A stretch of DNA of 64,000 nucleotides, taken from NCBI GenBank assembly GCA_039111635.1, contig JBCAQO010000014.1:1984001-2048000 (forward strand), in the 5' to 3' direction. This document shows, one piece after another, positions 23,653 through 35,494 of this stretch. The stretch is from Heterobasidion occidentale. Its lineage: Eukaryota > Basidiomycota > Agaricomycetes > Russulales > Bondarzewiaceae. How positions within the stretch are numbered: the stretch's first letter is position 1; the number at the start of each line of letters is the position of its first letter. The notes under the pieces were generated by a model, which was not told the origin of the DNA, did no database searches, and worked only from the letters and a program-made list of their open reading frames with translations. The translations under genes and the position numbers were made by a program.

Positions 23653-26144
23653 TCAGCGCATCGCGCTCTCACTACATGTACTCGACACCACAATGCTCGC
23701 ACTCGTCTCCAGCAGTCCGCTGGGGTCCGATCGGACTTCCTCGGTAACGAATCTCACGCTCACCCCGAACTCGCCCAGCCCTTCATCATCGTCCACAACG
23801 ACCACCGTCTGATTCGCAAACCGCGTCAGCTCCTTGCCATCCTGCGTCCAAACTATCGTGTAGCTCTCTCGCACATCTGGAGGCTCCTCGCGAAACTGGC
23901 CGAGCGGAATCAGCGTCACGTTCAGCGTGCGTTTCCACGTCTCGGTCTCCGCGTCCAATCGACAACCCGTCTCCAGGCTGTCGATGGGGTCTACGCGGCT
24001 GAGAAGTGAGTACCAGAGGCCCTCGATGCAGACTTTGCAAAAGTTAGGGCCCGTAGTGAGACGCATCAGGCAGTCTTCGTTCGTGGGACGATACGTCGTT
24101 TCATTGGTCTCCGAGAATCTAGAAACAAAGAGTGAGCTGCGCATCGTGAGATGGATACGGGATGCCCACGTCGGGAAGACCCCGTAAAAGCCAGGCGTTT
24201 CGATGAATCTACAATAGCATCCGTCTCAATACGATTTCAACAGGCTGCAAAATTCAGTCGGGAAACGCACTCTTTCTCGTTACCATACTCAAGCACCTCA
24301 ATGCTGCACATCTGTGCAATCCCCTCCCTCTCCGCGTTCTTCAACACGAACTCGATTTTATGTTCGCCCTCGCTGAGCCTCTCGTTCCTGTATATATCGT
24401 AGAAATACCGATCGACCCCCAGGCCTTCCTTGGGCGTCCACCCCAAGTCTTCCCCGTCAAAGAGAATGCTCAAATCATCCTTTTCGGGCAGCCCTGAGAG
24501 AGAGAAACGAACAAGGTACCGGGAATATGTTCCAGAAGAGTTGAAATTGGCCGACCACGCCGATGTTGAATTGAGCAGCGTCCATGCGTAGTCTTGTATG
24601 GGCATGACCATGCGTTCCACGCGAGGAAGCTTGCCGGATGACGAATTTGCATGCGTGAGCCAGTGCGCCCACGGAATCGCCTCGCTGGCATTGTGCGCTG
24701 CGTTCACGCCGAAGTACGCGAAGCCGCCGTCGTATTCCTCGCCGAGCTCGATGATAGAATGGCCGAGCTCATGTCTGGCATATGAATGGTGTAAGAGGGA
24801 AGACAGATGATTCCGTGGAAAAAGCAGACCTCAAGATGAGCGCACCATTCACGATCGAAGAGGTGATAGTTCTGGAATGCGTGTCAGCATAGGCAGGGAA
24901 CAAGCCCGTTTGCACCTTACGTGAACTCTCCACCAAGCCCTGTATAATGACACGTTCATTCAGAGAACCCGACGCAAGCTATGTAACAAGACATACCTCC
25001 ATACAGAGGATCGTTCCCTGAAGAGCTATAAATATTCCATAGCCCCAAATCTTCAGAGGCTCGAACGGGGCGCACCTATCAAGATGGGATAGTCGCACCG
25101 GTCGCCCAAAGAGTCGCAGGCGGTGCGCGCGACCTCCGGCCTGGCATAGTACAATCCGCGCAATTCCGTTCCATCGCGATAGAGACCAAACGGGGTACTG
25201 ATGAAAGTGTAAATCAGGGTCGTTGATGGCAGACGAGGCAGCCTCACTCTTTTGGTATGCTGCCTACGCCGACGCCGCTCTACAAACATTATATCAGCGA
25301 CGAAATTGAAGGTTCTTTTGATATATGGGCGTGAGGCCTGCCTCGTTGCTCGGGGTGAACGCGGCCCAGAAGTTGAGCAGGGGAGCGATGGTGTGAAATG
25401 TCTGGTTGTTCGAGATCTCAGAGACGAGACGCGTTACATCTTTGATGAACTTGTCCTGCTCCGATGCCAGATCTATCAAAATTGGTCAGATATCTTGTTG
25501 ATCCAAAGCCGCCGCAACAAGCATGTCAATTCTGTTTTTATCTCAAAAATCAGAGTGCGAGCACTGGTATAGGTAAAAAGATGGACTGGAGCACAGGTCA
25601 CACACGCGATGATTGAACGAGATCATATGGCACAATATCACTCACAGCCATCCGAGAAAAAAGTCAAATCCACGCGATTGGCAGAAGGACCCGATCCTGC
25701 GATACGTTGCACATCCAATGGCAAGGCTAGATGCACCTTGATAGCGTCTTCCATAGGCGCCTGAAGAGCCAGCTGGGAGTTATCGCCATGCACAGCAATT
25801 GAAGGGGGAATACGTTGAGAGAACGATGAGAAGTCCAACTCATGGCCTTCGCAGATGGAGGGAAGCTGGTCCCACAAGACGCGCTCGCTGTACGCGTACA
25901 AACGTATCCTCTCCATAGTCCCTTTGCCATCGTGTGTGCTGACCATGACCGTCTCAGTGACATGACTTTCCAACGAGACTCCTAATCTTCTATGATGCTG
26001 GGTCTCTCGAGCCCGTATGACAGAACAGATCTTCGCGTCCACATGTCGATGAACGACCAATTCGTGCGGGTTGGCGTGTCCAAAGGCAGTGCTACTGACA
26101 TACACAAGGTATATCAAAGCAGCGGAAAGGATAAAGGAAAACAT
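23653..26144 (-). CDS. Secreted metallopeptidase of family M64 (IgA-peptidase-like)
   Basis: This is a zinc peptidase related to the bacterial M64 IgA peptidases, expected here to act on extracellular protein. The start MFSFILSAALIYLVYVSSTA is a signal peptide. An N-terminal domain follows (about 170 residues in the first exon). The catalytic domain begins at VDLTFFSDG and contains KFIKDVTRLVSEISNNQTF, LLNFWAAFTPSNE, STPFGLYRDGTELRGLYY and the zinc motif HELGHSIIELGEEYDGG, where two His and a Glu are seen and the LGEEYDGG extension is typical of M64. Many Asn-x-Ser/Thr sites are present. There are about eight short introns. The C-terminus, SVRFVTEEVRSDPSG onward, is intact. No break was found. 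Confidence 0.84.
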
Positions 26145-26436
26145 GAGCGCCAGTGCTGAGAAGGCCAGTTGCTGTATTTTATTCGGTCAAGTGCATGGGA
26201 GTCGTCCTCTGGATGGTGCGGCCCGTGCGAGCCCTGTACCAGACCGTGTGGCCAAAAATAGTATGTTTTACCCATGTCCAACGCTGGCGCCGCGTCGGAA
26301 TCTGTCGGAATGTGAAGTTGGAGAGTTGAAGACGCCCATGACCTGATTGATCTCAGCCTGCATTAACAAGATGGCATCGTGCATTCCCTATGCAACGCTC
26401 TGTTACGATCGTATAAGCCTCAGGCCTCAGGCACAC

Positions 26437-26877
26437 TCACGCAAGTGCCTTCCGCAGCCCGATTTGCGGTAGAAATGGAAGCACCACCCCACAGCGTGCG
26501 TCCACCGCTTCCATTTGCTCGACCACTGTGGTGCGACATGTTCCGATGAGCAGGAAATCATGATGGTCTGCTGGCCAGACCGAAATTGGTGAGAATCGAA
26601 GCCAAGGGCGCCAAAGATATGTCCGTTCAAGCGACCTCCTGGCGACTGCAGCCGCGCGCATCTCCGGCGAAAAGATATCTGGGTACGTCTCCGCTGTCGT
26701 CACATTCGCATTGGAAAGACTACTTGATGAAATTGGCCTCTCTATGAAGAACGCGAAGTGTATAGATTCCCTGTCTAATAGAGAAGGAGTTTGCAGGACC
26801 GATTCTGCCAAAACCTGAACATAGGCCTTATGTCTTAGACAGCTCGGGTAACCATCCTTTGGCAGCGGCGATCCCAC
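26437..26877 (-). CDS. Possible hypothetical protein (146 codons)
   Basis: An uninterrupted minus-strand frame starting MGSPLPKDGYPSC and ending IGLRKALA. I recognise no domain and see no signal peptide or membrane segment. It lies between the M64 gene and the promoter of the three-module secreted gene and could be chance. A conserved homolog would be needed to keep it. Confidence 0.2.
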   Translation of the reverse strand: MGSPLPKDGYPSCLRHKAYVQVLAESVLQTPSLLDRESIHFAFFIERPISSSSLSNANVTTAETYPDIFSPEMRAAAVARRSLERTYLWRPWLRFSPISVWPADHHDFLLIGTCRTTVVEQMEAVDARCGVVLPFLPQIGLRKALA

Positions 26878-26938
26878 GCATGACGCGACAGAAAGCGCCT
26901 ATTTTGTAAAGTCCAACATGTTGGCAAAAAAGTCATGG

Positions 26939-26945
26939 TATAAAA
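26939..26945 (+). promoter_or_regulatory. TATA box of the three-module secreted protein gene
   Basis: TATAAAA lies 239 bp upstream of the start at 27184 and is followed by a pyrimidine-rich leader, as in strongly expressed fungal genes. Confidence 0.5.
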
Positions 26946-27183
26946 GCGGGCTGGCAATCTGCTGGGAGCCCTCAAACTCCACTGATCTTCCTTTTCTCCT
27001 CCTTTCTGCTCGATCTTCCAACGCCGACGGTGTCGGCTCGTCTCTCTTTACTTACTTTCACTTTCACAGCGCAAGAATCGCGCAGGTCGTCCGTTCTCAT
27101 CGATAGTTAACTTTGATCCTTGACCCCGCTCCTTACAACCGAACATTCTTTCACGCATCCAATCGAGGGCTCGACCGGCCAAC

Positions 27184-29189
27184 ATGAAGTTCCCGACTGT
27201 TCTCGCTCCTTTCCTCGCCGTGTTCATCGCGTCAGTGGCATCCCGTCCCGTCAAACGGGACGTCGACCCTAGCCTTGTTCCCCAATTCGGATGGCAGTCT
27301 GGGGTGAACCCTACTGGTGAGACATCCCCCTACTATAATGGCTTACATCGGTGGAAACGCGTAAATTCGATTCGTTCAGGTTCCGGGGATTGCGACGGCG
27401 TTGTGAATGGTGCAGATGGCAAGCCCATTAAAATACCTTGTTCGTGTCCTCCGGATCGCGACTTGTTCATCAAAGTACGTGTTTCTAGAAGAATATCAGA
27501 TGATGTCTGACTCACAGCCCGTCGCTTCAGGATCTCAACGCGAACCTTGCTGCTGGCCACGTCGTCACCAATCCCACCGTCGGCCTTTCCTTCCCCACCG
27601 ACAATTCCACCGCCTCACAGCTGGCGCGCCTCAACGCTGCAGCTGTTACCCTGCAGAATCTCAATGGCCCAGGTGTAGGCTGTCCGATAGTGTCGACAAC
27701 CTTTTCCGCGCAGCAACAAGCTATTCAGGCTGGCAAGCCCCTGCCACCGAGTGCCGCACCTTCGCCCCCAGCCTCAACTTCGTCATCAGATCCACCAAGC
27801 TTCACTTGCGGCCCCGTGGCAGCTTCGTCCAGCGCTCCAGCCACTTCGACGCGTGAATCTGCTCCGGCCACCTCAGCAAGGGCATCGGCCACGGTCACCT
27901 CTGTGGGATCATCGGCTCCAGCCCCTACGTCGTCTTCCGGAGCGTCGGATAGCGCCATCGCTGAACTCGCACCACCACTTGGCTTTATTTCTGGCGTGAA
28001 TCCCACGGGTACGATACTTCCATGTCCTCAATTCATTCGTAGCCGATCCGCCACCCTCAAGTGAGAGGGTCGGATACCAATCTGATTGCCGCATCACAGG
28101 GACGGGCGATTGCGACGGTGCTGTGGACGGTGCCAACGGTCAACCCATTAAGATACCGTGTTCTTGTCCACCAGAACAGAACGACTACATCGCGGTAAGC
28201 CTCTTGCTACCCGATATCAATCCGAATATCGGACTAATTTCAGTCCAACTTCGTCTGATCAATTATTTCACGTCATCCCTATAGAATTTGACTGCAAACG
28301 TCCGAGCAGGCCACGCTGTGCACAACCCCTCCGTCGCACTCACCTTTCCCACAGACAATTCAACCGCATCTCAGCTCGCGCGTCTCAATGCCGCTGCCGT
28401 GACGCTCCAGAACCTCAACGGCCCTGGAGTTGGTTGTCCCATCGTTTCCACGACGTTTTCCGCTCAACAGAAGGCCATTCAAGCCGGCCTCCCGCTGCCC
28501 GCGAGCGTTGTCCCTTCCGCCGGGTCTCCCTCTGCCGGCACCTCGCGCGTGACTGCCACAACATCTTCAACAGCCGTGGCAGCCGCGGCGCCGACGACGT
28601 CCCCAAGCGCTCCATCCTCCTCCTCAGCCGCATCTGCCACCTCCATCGCCGCTCTCGCGCCGCCCTTGGGTTTCCAATCCGGCGTGAACCCTACAGGTAC
28701 GCTGTCTAATGCTTCTCTTTTTAATCTCTCCAGCTCCCTCGGGGCTTGTGCGACCCTGGCGTACCCGCTAACGTATCTCTGGTACCTGCACGATCTATTA
28801 TAGGTTCGGGTGATTGTGACGGTGCCGTGAACGGCACAGATGGAAAACCGGTCAAAATTCCGTGCGGGTGTCCGCCCACGCAGGACACATACATCGCGGT
28901 GAGCTCTCGTTTCCTCGCTTCTGCGTCCTGTTTATCTCTGCTCTGTCTCACGATCCCCGACTCCTGTTTCGTTGAGTAGCAATTGACCGCCAACGTGAAC
29001 GCCGGGCACGCGATCAACAACCCTTCGGTGCAGGTCAGCTTCCCAACGGACGCCTCGAAGGCGTCCAAACTCGCGCGGCTGAATGCTGCTGCTGTGACGC
29101 TGCAGAATCTGAACGGACCTGGAAAGGGGTGCCCCGTTGCATCCACGACCTTCAGCGCGCAACAAAAAGCCATCCAAGCCGGCCAGTAA
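27184..29189 (+). CDS. Small secreted protein, three tandem GDCDG/IPCxCPP modules
   Basis: This is the larger paralog of the gene at 17423-18458. The signal peptide MKFPTVLAPFLAVFIASVAS is followed by PVKR, a likely Kex2 site. Seven exons by hand: 27184-27316, 27380-27474, 27531-28008, 28100-28194, 28285-28696, 28804-28898 and about 28980-29189. Each module is one short exon (GDCDG...PIKIPCxCPP) plus a longer one (NLTANV...AGH, NPSV, FPTDNS, ARLNAAAVTLQNLNGPG, GCP, STTFSAQQ). Modules 1-2 and 2-3 are joined by linkers of about 60-70 residues rich in Ala, Ser, Pro and Thr, probably O-glycosylated. Each module keeps four cysteines. All frames join cleanly. Function is unknown; the secretion signal, repetition and Cys pattern suit an apoplastic, cell-wall or effector-type role. 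Confidence 0.85.
27380..29189 (+). repeat. Three diverged tandem coding modules
   Basis: Module starts, at the GDCDG exon, are at 27380, 28100 and 28804. Each is a two-exon unit of about 450-650 bp including introns and linker. Protein identity is high while DNA identity is much lower. Confidence 0.8.
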
Positions 29190-30926
29190 ACCGATAAAGC
29201 CTGTTCGATTGCGTTCAGTTCTTTCGCTGTGGATATACCCCTCATTCCTGGCCGCCGGAATGGCCCACGATATTGATGCTACTATTCTGTCCTCTCAAGG
29301 TCTCAAGTCGCGCTCGTTGATCGTTGCTTGACATTGACAGCCGCTGTCCATGTATACATTAGCTGAGCTAAAGGAAAATAACACCTATGCTTCCGAACAT
29401 CTCTTATCTTACGTGGGTGAGGGCACTCTTGTTCAGCTTGACAGGACTGAATGCTTTTGACGTTACGGAAAGACAGTGGGTGGGGAAAGAATGCATCGAA
29501 ATATCTTTAAGGTTGACGTTAGAATCCCGTAAGGCTTACGACTTGGCCTCTGCTTTTGGGTCAGAGTTTGAAGGGAGCTTCAAATTGAAGTCGCTCAAAG
29601 TGGCATCCTTCCGTTTACAAGAATTAGCTACTCTAGACCACCTGGTTGGCCTCGCACGTCGGTGTACGTCCCTGTTTCTCCTATGATGCATGATGTATGA
29701 CATTGCTCAGGATTTTCTCTGCTTGTCACCGGAGTCTCAATCTCGACCTCAGCAGACAGCGATTCTCTTCGGTGATCGGCTGATGCACAACGACACCCAT
29801 CATTGGATGAACCCCTGAGAAGCTGGAGTCCTACCACAACTCAGTACGACCCCTATGGACTCCAGGTCTCCCGTTCTTCAAGCAGATACTCGGAATCAGA
29901 ACGGAGGTCGGATTCTCCGTTATCTCCAGTATGTGAGCTGTTCCTACTATAGACCTACAGAGTCGGCGCTACCATTCCATTTCCGAGGTGAGTCCCGAGC
30001 TTTGCTTTTTCACAACTCAATTGTGGCGACACGGGAGAACCATCATTTGTAAGTATGGTCGAAATTTCCCCAAGGTACTTGGTGGAAAACTGGAGGTGAA
30101 CTGATGTACGGATGTGAGGCCTCCGCTCACTCCTGAACCTCGCTGTATGTGACGTGAGAAGTATCACAATTGATCAGCCTCCTGTCATACCCGACATGTA
30201 CCTCTTTAGTATGAGCCTGGATGTCGATTTATTCACATCAACTGGATCGCCCTAAGCGTTCTCTACTATCTCATGTTTGTAGATTCGCGAAAGTCGCCCG
30301 CGTCATGCACGTGCAAAATGCTAGTCATCACGTGAAGGCTGCATTTGCTTTGGCCTGGGTTTTCTGTCCCCGTTGCTAGACTTGCACTCTTGATTTTTCG
30401 AGGAGCGTCGAAGTCAAACCAAAGACTCATTCCCGTTCTCATAATCCAGAATCACATATGATCCGGCTTCCCTTTTCGTGTCACGTCGCAAAGTCTGGCG
30501 GCGACCTTCCCAAGGCCTGAGCAAAATCTGACATATCGATCGACCGGCTCTGTCATGGGCCGAAGACAACATCTGACGAAGCCACTGACGAAAACTCGCA
30601 AGATATCCAAGAGCGCTCGCTTTCCCCGCATCCATCCTCTCTTGAGAACGACGTCGTGCTTTCTTGGTCCTCCTGTCCGGTGCCTACACTCCAAGTGCTT
30701 TGACATCTAAAGACTGTAAGTCTGCCAAGGTTCTTGATGGAACGTGGGTGCAGGTGGGAATCCAGCATCGTGCTGCTGTGATGCTTGATTTCGCCCAGCC
30801 TCTGGAACCGAGATGTGTGCATTCAGATGTCGAAGGTACTCAATCTTATTACAGATTCGACCCATCTTTTTGCCGAGCGCTCGTTCCATCGTGATACCCT
30901 GTCCAGCGTTTTGATAGCAGGCTGAC
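29190..30926. other. Intergenic region with no supportable gene
   Basis: Several 60-100 codon open frames occur on both strands without domains or splice structure. Nothing else was seen. Confidence 0.4.
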
Positions 30927-32925
30927 ATGTCGATGCGTGCGGTGCTCATTCGGGATGGCCAGGGGCCTGTAGAGAATCTGTACCTCGGTGAGGCACCCAA
31001 ACCCACCCCGGGTGCGGGTCAAGTGCTCGTGAAGGTATGCCCTGTCTCTGAATGAAGGTCGAGACCACAGAGTCACCGTCTCACGTACAGATCAGAGCGT
31101 TCGGTCTCAATCGCATGGACATCAGCCAGCGTGAGGGAAAGTACCCGCCGCCGAAGGGAGCATCTATGATCCTCGGTGTGGAATTCTCTGGACATATCGT
31201 GGGGCTTGGAAAAGATGTAATGGAATGGAAAGAGGGCGACGAGGTACTCGGGCTTGCTGGTGGGGTACATACGGCCTTCTCCGCTTTTGTATCAATGCTG
31301 CAGAACTCACATCGTACGGCAAACGGCGACAGGGAGCATATGCGGAGTATATCGTCGTTCAGCAGACGCACATTGCGAAGAAACCAACCCACATTTCATG
31401 GGCAGAAGCAGCCAGTATTCCGGAAAACTTCCTCACTGGTACGTACACAAATGCACTTATCTGATTTTCTCACCGACTGACTTCTTCGCCATATTCATCC
31501 GTACTTTCAGCGTTCCAAGCTCTGGTGCTTGTCGCAGAGTTACATAGCAAAGACGATGTGTTAATACATGCCGGTGCTTCAGGCGTGGGCGTTGCTGCAA
31601 TCCAGCTAGCTCGCTTCTTTGGCGCGTACGTTGATCGTATGTGGCGGACCTAGTAAATTTCGACGCTGATATCTCCCCTCCGTGTATTAACCGCTTTTGA
31701 ATGGAACGCGTCATATGTCTCGCCGCATGGCCTCCATAGCACCACCGTGACTGCGACGGCGTCAACAAAGGAGAAACTGGACTGGCTCTTATCTCTGCCT
31801 GCCGGCGCCACGCATGTAGCGAACTACAAGACTCAGGATTTTGCCGAAGTCGCGAAGACCGCCACTGCGGGGAAAGGCGTGGATGTCATCGTTGACATGG
31901 TGGGACAAAGCCATTGGGCGTAATATCGAGGCACTTGCCACCGACGGGCGCATGACGTTATTAGCTATGCTGAGTGGTGAGTGAACGTCGTAATTCTTCC
32001 TCAACGGCGAATAATGTCGTCTGTGCGTCACTTACATCGTCGTGCGTTTTTGCAGGACCTGTGGTCGAGCAGGCCAACCTCGGACCGATCCTGTACAAGC
32101 GCTTGAAAATACAGGGCTCTACGCTCCGCTCCCGCTCAAGCGCTTACCAAGCAGATCTCATCACTAGGTAAATACAATGATTCTTGCTACTCTCCCCTAT
32201 GGCCTCCTTAAATCCCGCCGGCCTGAGCCAGCTCGTCGTGGGCTCCACCCGCCCTTGATTGCGCCTGCTTGTTCAGTATCTGATTGCTGTAGGCTGGAGA
32301 CCAACCGTCTCGTCGTATCCGCAGCCAGATCGAATTCTCGGAAGAATCCACGCCCCACTCTTTGTTCCCCTGTCCTCCTTCCCCTTTCTCTCCTCCGTTG
32401 TTTGCCGCTTCGAACTTCGAAGCAATTCTACTGATGTGCTCTGATATCCCGATCGATCTGAAACGTCCATGGCAGGTTTAAACGCGAGGTTCTTGATCAC
32501 ATCACGGGCAGCCAAGACAGGGGGCCCATCAGGACATACATTCACAGGGTAAGCACGAATCAATTACCTCTACTAATGGGCGGTCCTTGCCAGGTTAAGT
32601 ACCCGGTACGATCCGCCTGTCAGGCCTTGAGGACCCGCCCCAGCTACGTTTCGGGGTTCTATAAAGAGAATCCAGCATTGACCGCTGTTGTTCTTCCATG
32701 TTTGTGGTCCGTGTGTCCGGTGGTTTGTGCACAGGTGTACCCGTGGACTGCCATTCAAGAGGCCACCAAAGAGATGGAAGCCGATAAGAATAGGTGCGTG
32801 TCTCCATGCCCCTCTTTCACCTGCTCCCGCCCACCGCTCGTCGGAGCTCAAGCCCCCGCTGACTCATTGGAAACAATCATTTTTTAAACGTCCTCAGTGG
32901 CAAGATAGTCGTCGAGGTCGTCTAG
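30927..32925 (+). CDS. NAD(P)H:quinone oxidoreductase, zinc-free MDR family, one frame break
   Basis: This is a medium-chain dehydrogenase/reductase of the quinone reductase (zeta-crystallin/PIG3) type, reducing quinones or activated alkenes with NADPH. The start [20 protein letters not shown] precedes the GroES-like domain ([51 protein letters not shown]). The Rossmann domain has [31 protein letters not shown] and [13 protein letters not shown]. No structural-zinc cysteines are seen, as expected for this subgroup. The end is GKIVVEVV. Seven or eight introns fit well. At 31921 the frame runs into TAA where the family continues W-A-R-N-I-E-A-L; two bases are missing relative to that reading. 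This is either an assembly error or a disabling mutation. Confidence 0.75.
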
Positions 32926-34593
32926 ATACCGTCCGGGCGATGGGAACCATTCGGAGTCCCTGCGCGACAAGGAGATGAGGTCAGCACTAATCAACGATTG
33001 GAGCACCGTCACCGCTAGGCACTCCTGTGTTGATTTTGCGGCCGTGTATCATTCGAAAGAAGTGGGCATTGCAATACTTGATTTTCTCCATCACGTTCGT
33101 TGTCGTGCGCACGAGAGCGAACGCATTCAGCCCGGGTCTGGCCCTCTACGTATCTATCCCCAAAAAACAAAAAAGAGGGTAAATAGTAATACAGGTCAGT
33201 CAGCATATCAGCGTCCGCCTGGACATATGAGGTATCACGCCGGTCGTGGAAGACTATGCGCCTCGAAATTGAAGCTAGAAGACTTGTAGATGCCGTTACA
33301 CTTACATCGCCTTTGGGCTTGACCCTGTGAGTCCGAGCGTTTGGTTTCCTTTTGAAGTGAAAGTCTTCTGCCCGAGCTATCGTAACAGATATTCTTTGGC
33401 AACCGACATACTATACTGTTGACTGTCTTGCTCATCATGCCATGCAAAGAGGTTTGAGCTGCAACATAATGTATCAGATACATGTCATCAAGAGTCATCC
33501 AGGTCCTGTATATAGTACCTCCGTATGCAGGTTCCGGAAGCTTCTGCAATGATGGACGTTTGAACCCCGACAATTGATTCGAAGCAGGAAGGTCGTCCCT
33601 GAGGGTACTGGTCGAGGCTGCTGCCTGGTGCTGCCAGGTGCTGCCTTTGTGGTTTCCATCCCACGGCATTTTTATTGATAGATTCGAGCAAACTAATTTG
33701 CCGGACGCCCGTTATGCTTCTGGCAATCAGGCGGACGCGCCGTGCATCGATCTGGTTCGTTGCAGCCATAATGCGTCATGCGATTTAGTTTCTTATCTCG
33801 TGGTGATGTTTCGAGATTCCAGATCTCCAAGTCTACATTTCATCTTAGATATTTCACGAACGCTGACTTGGCGGCATGGAGGCTAGAATGGATCTGAATG
33901 GATGCAGGTGATTTGAGGCGCACGATCACGATTCATCACGGTCGTCCACTGGGAGATGCCTGTCGCTACCGCTATATATACAATTCTCAAATGATGACTG
34001 GCGCCAAGTACGTTGTGCTGCAGTGCGAATTCACCCGTCAGACTCAACCCTCGACACAGGGTTCTTCCGAGTCGGTGGTATCAATTCCCGGGCGCCCGCC
34101 GCGTCCTCCGTACGATGCCCCTGCATTGACCTCCTTCCATATGCCAGACGAAACTAGAACCAGGCGCAGGTCGAGCAGAGGGGTGGGATGGGCTGGGATG
34201 GAGCGCGGAAAGCAAGGGAAATAGCCGTGCACGCGGCGCAGGAGGAATCGGGGATGGATCGGGCATTTTAATTTTCGAGGTGTATCTGGATCCGTCAGGA
34301 CCGGATCTTCCCAGGCGGCGTCCGCGACGAGTACCTCACATGTGTGCCCATCTGCACCAGGAGGGCTCAGGAGGGAGCGAGACCGGGACGCAGTGCCTGG
34401 CTGGAGGAGTGGAATCTATGGAATCTGACGTGTTATACCGTATATCCAATTGCACGTAACAATTGTCTTCGCGCGCTTACTGGCCTGCACTGCTCCTCGG
34501 CCCTCTCCACCCAGATCATCGTGCCAAACTGCTTCGCTGCAGAGACCAGTCAGACGCCGTCTATCGCCCAGCACCGGTATTGTCCTCGCTTAG
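32926..34593. other. Intergenic region next to the transposon-like element
   Basis: No supportable gene. Short imperfect repeats of CTGGTGCTGC occur near 33623-33650. Open frames on both strands lack domains. Confidence 0.4.
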
Positions 34594-34674
34594 CACCGGA
34601 CATTGCCCCCAAATATCCCCAGGGGATATCCATGGTATATTGGGAATATACCACGAATATACCGCGAATATCCC
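34594..34674 (+). repeat. Left terminal inverted repeat
   Basis: Begins CACCGGACATTGCCCCCA and contains a palindrome (ATATCCCCAGGGGATAT) and two direct CGAATAT units. It pairs with 36608-36687. Confidence 0.85.
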
Positions 34675-35494
34675 TCGCAGGGAATATACCCCTAATATCC
34701 CCCAGTCGCAACACGTTGAGAGATGACTCATCCACCTCCACGGCCACGTGATGTATGCGCGTCGTCGAAATTTCTTTCAAGTCGTCCTCCTTCTATCGAC
34801 TCCTATTGCATGTAACCTCTCCACCTCCACCAGCACCATTGCACCGTCCATCGACACCTCGAGCACCAACAAACAGATACACATACAGCTTCCCTTCCAA
34901 CAACAATGACAAGGAGGACACATGCGACCCGAGCTCGAGAGAAACCGGCCAAATCTAGACAGCAGGACACGAGGAACAAATTTGACGCGCAATACCGACA
35001 CCAAGATAACGCATGGACGGGCCTTGGCAAGTTTTTTTTCCTCTCCAAACGTGTCCCCTTGGATCCTCTGTTCCCCTTCTGATGTTGAAATGTTATTTCT
35101 TAAGATGGGCCTCAAAAGAACAGGATATATGCGTCCGACGATGCGTCGAACACCAGTGCTGGGGGGGCGGAAGGGGGAGGGGAAGGGGTGGGGGCGGGGG
35201 CGACAGGAGACGTGTGTACGGATCCCGATTGCTGGTGGCAGGGTGTTGGGCTCGGAAACAGGGGCTCGCGCTCGTCGTATGATATTCTTTTTTGGTGCAT
35301 ATATTCGCTCATTATCGTCGCTCGTTGCCAGTCTCTCATTGACATTTCTCTTTGCAGGCATCATCGTCACAGGCTAAGGCACACGGTGAGCAGCCCTTGT
35401 CTATCCTCCCGGGCCCCTCCCACCAACCCCTATCATCCACGCTGCCCAGATTCATCCTCGCCGACACCGACCGCCTGCACTCCAAATAACAGAC

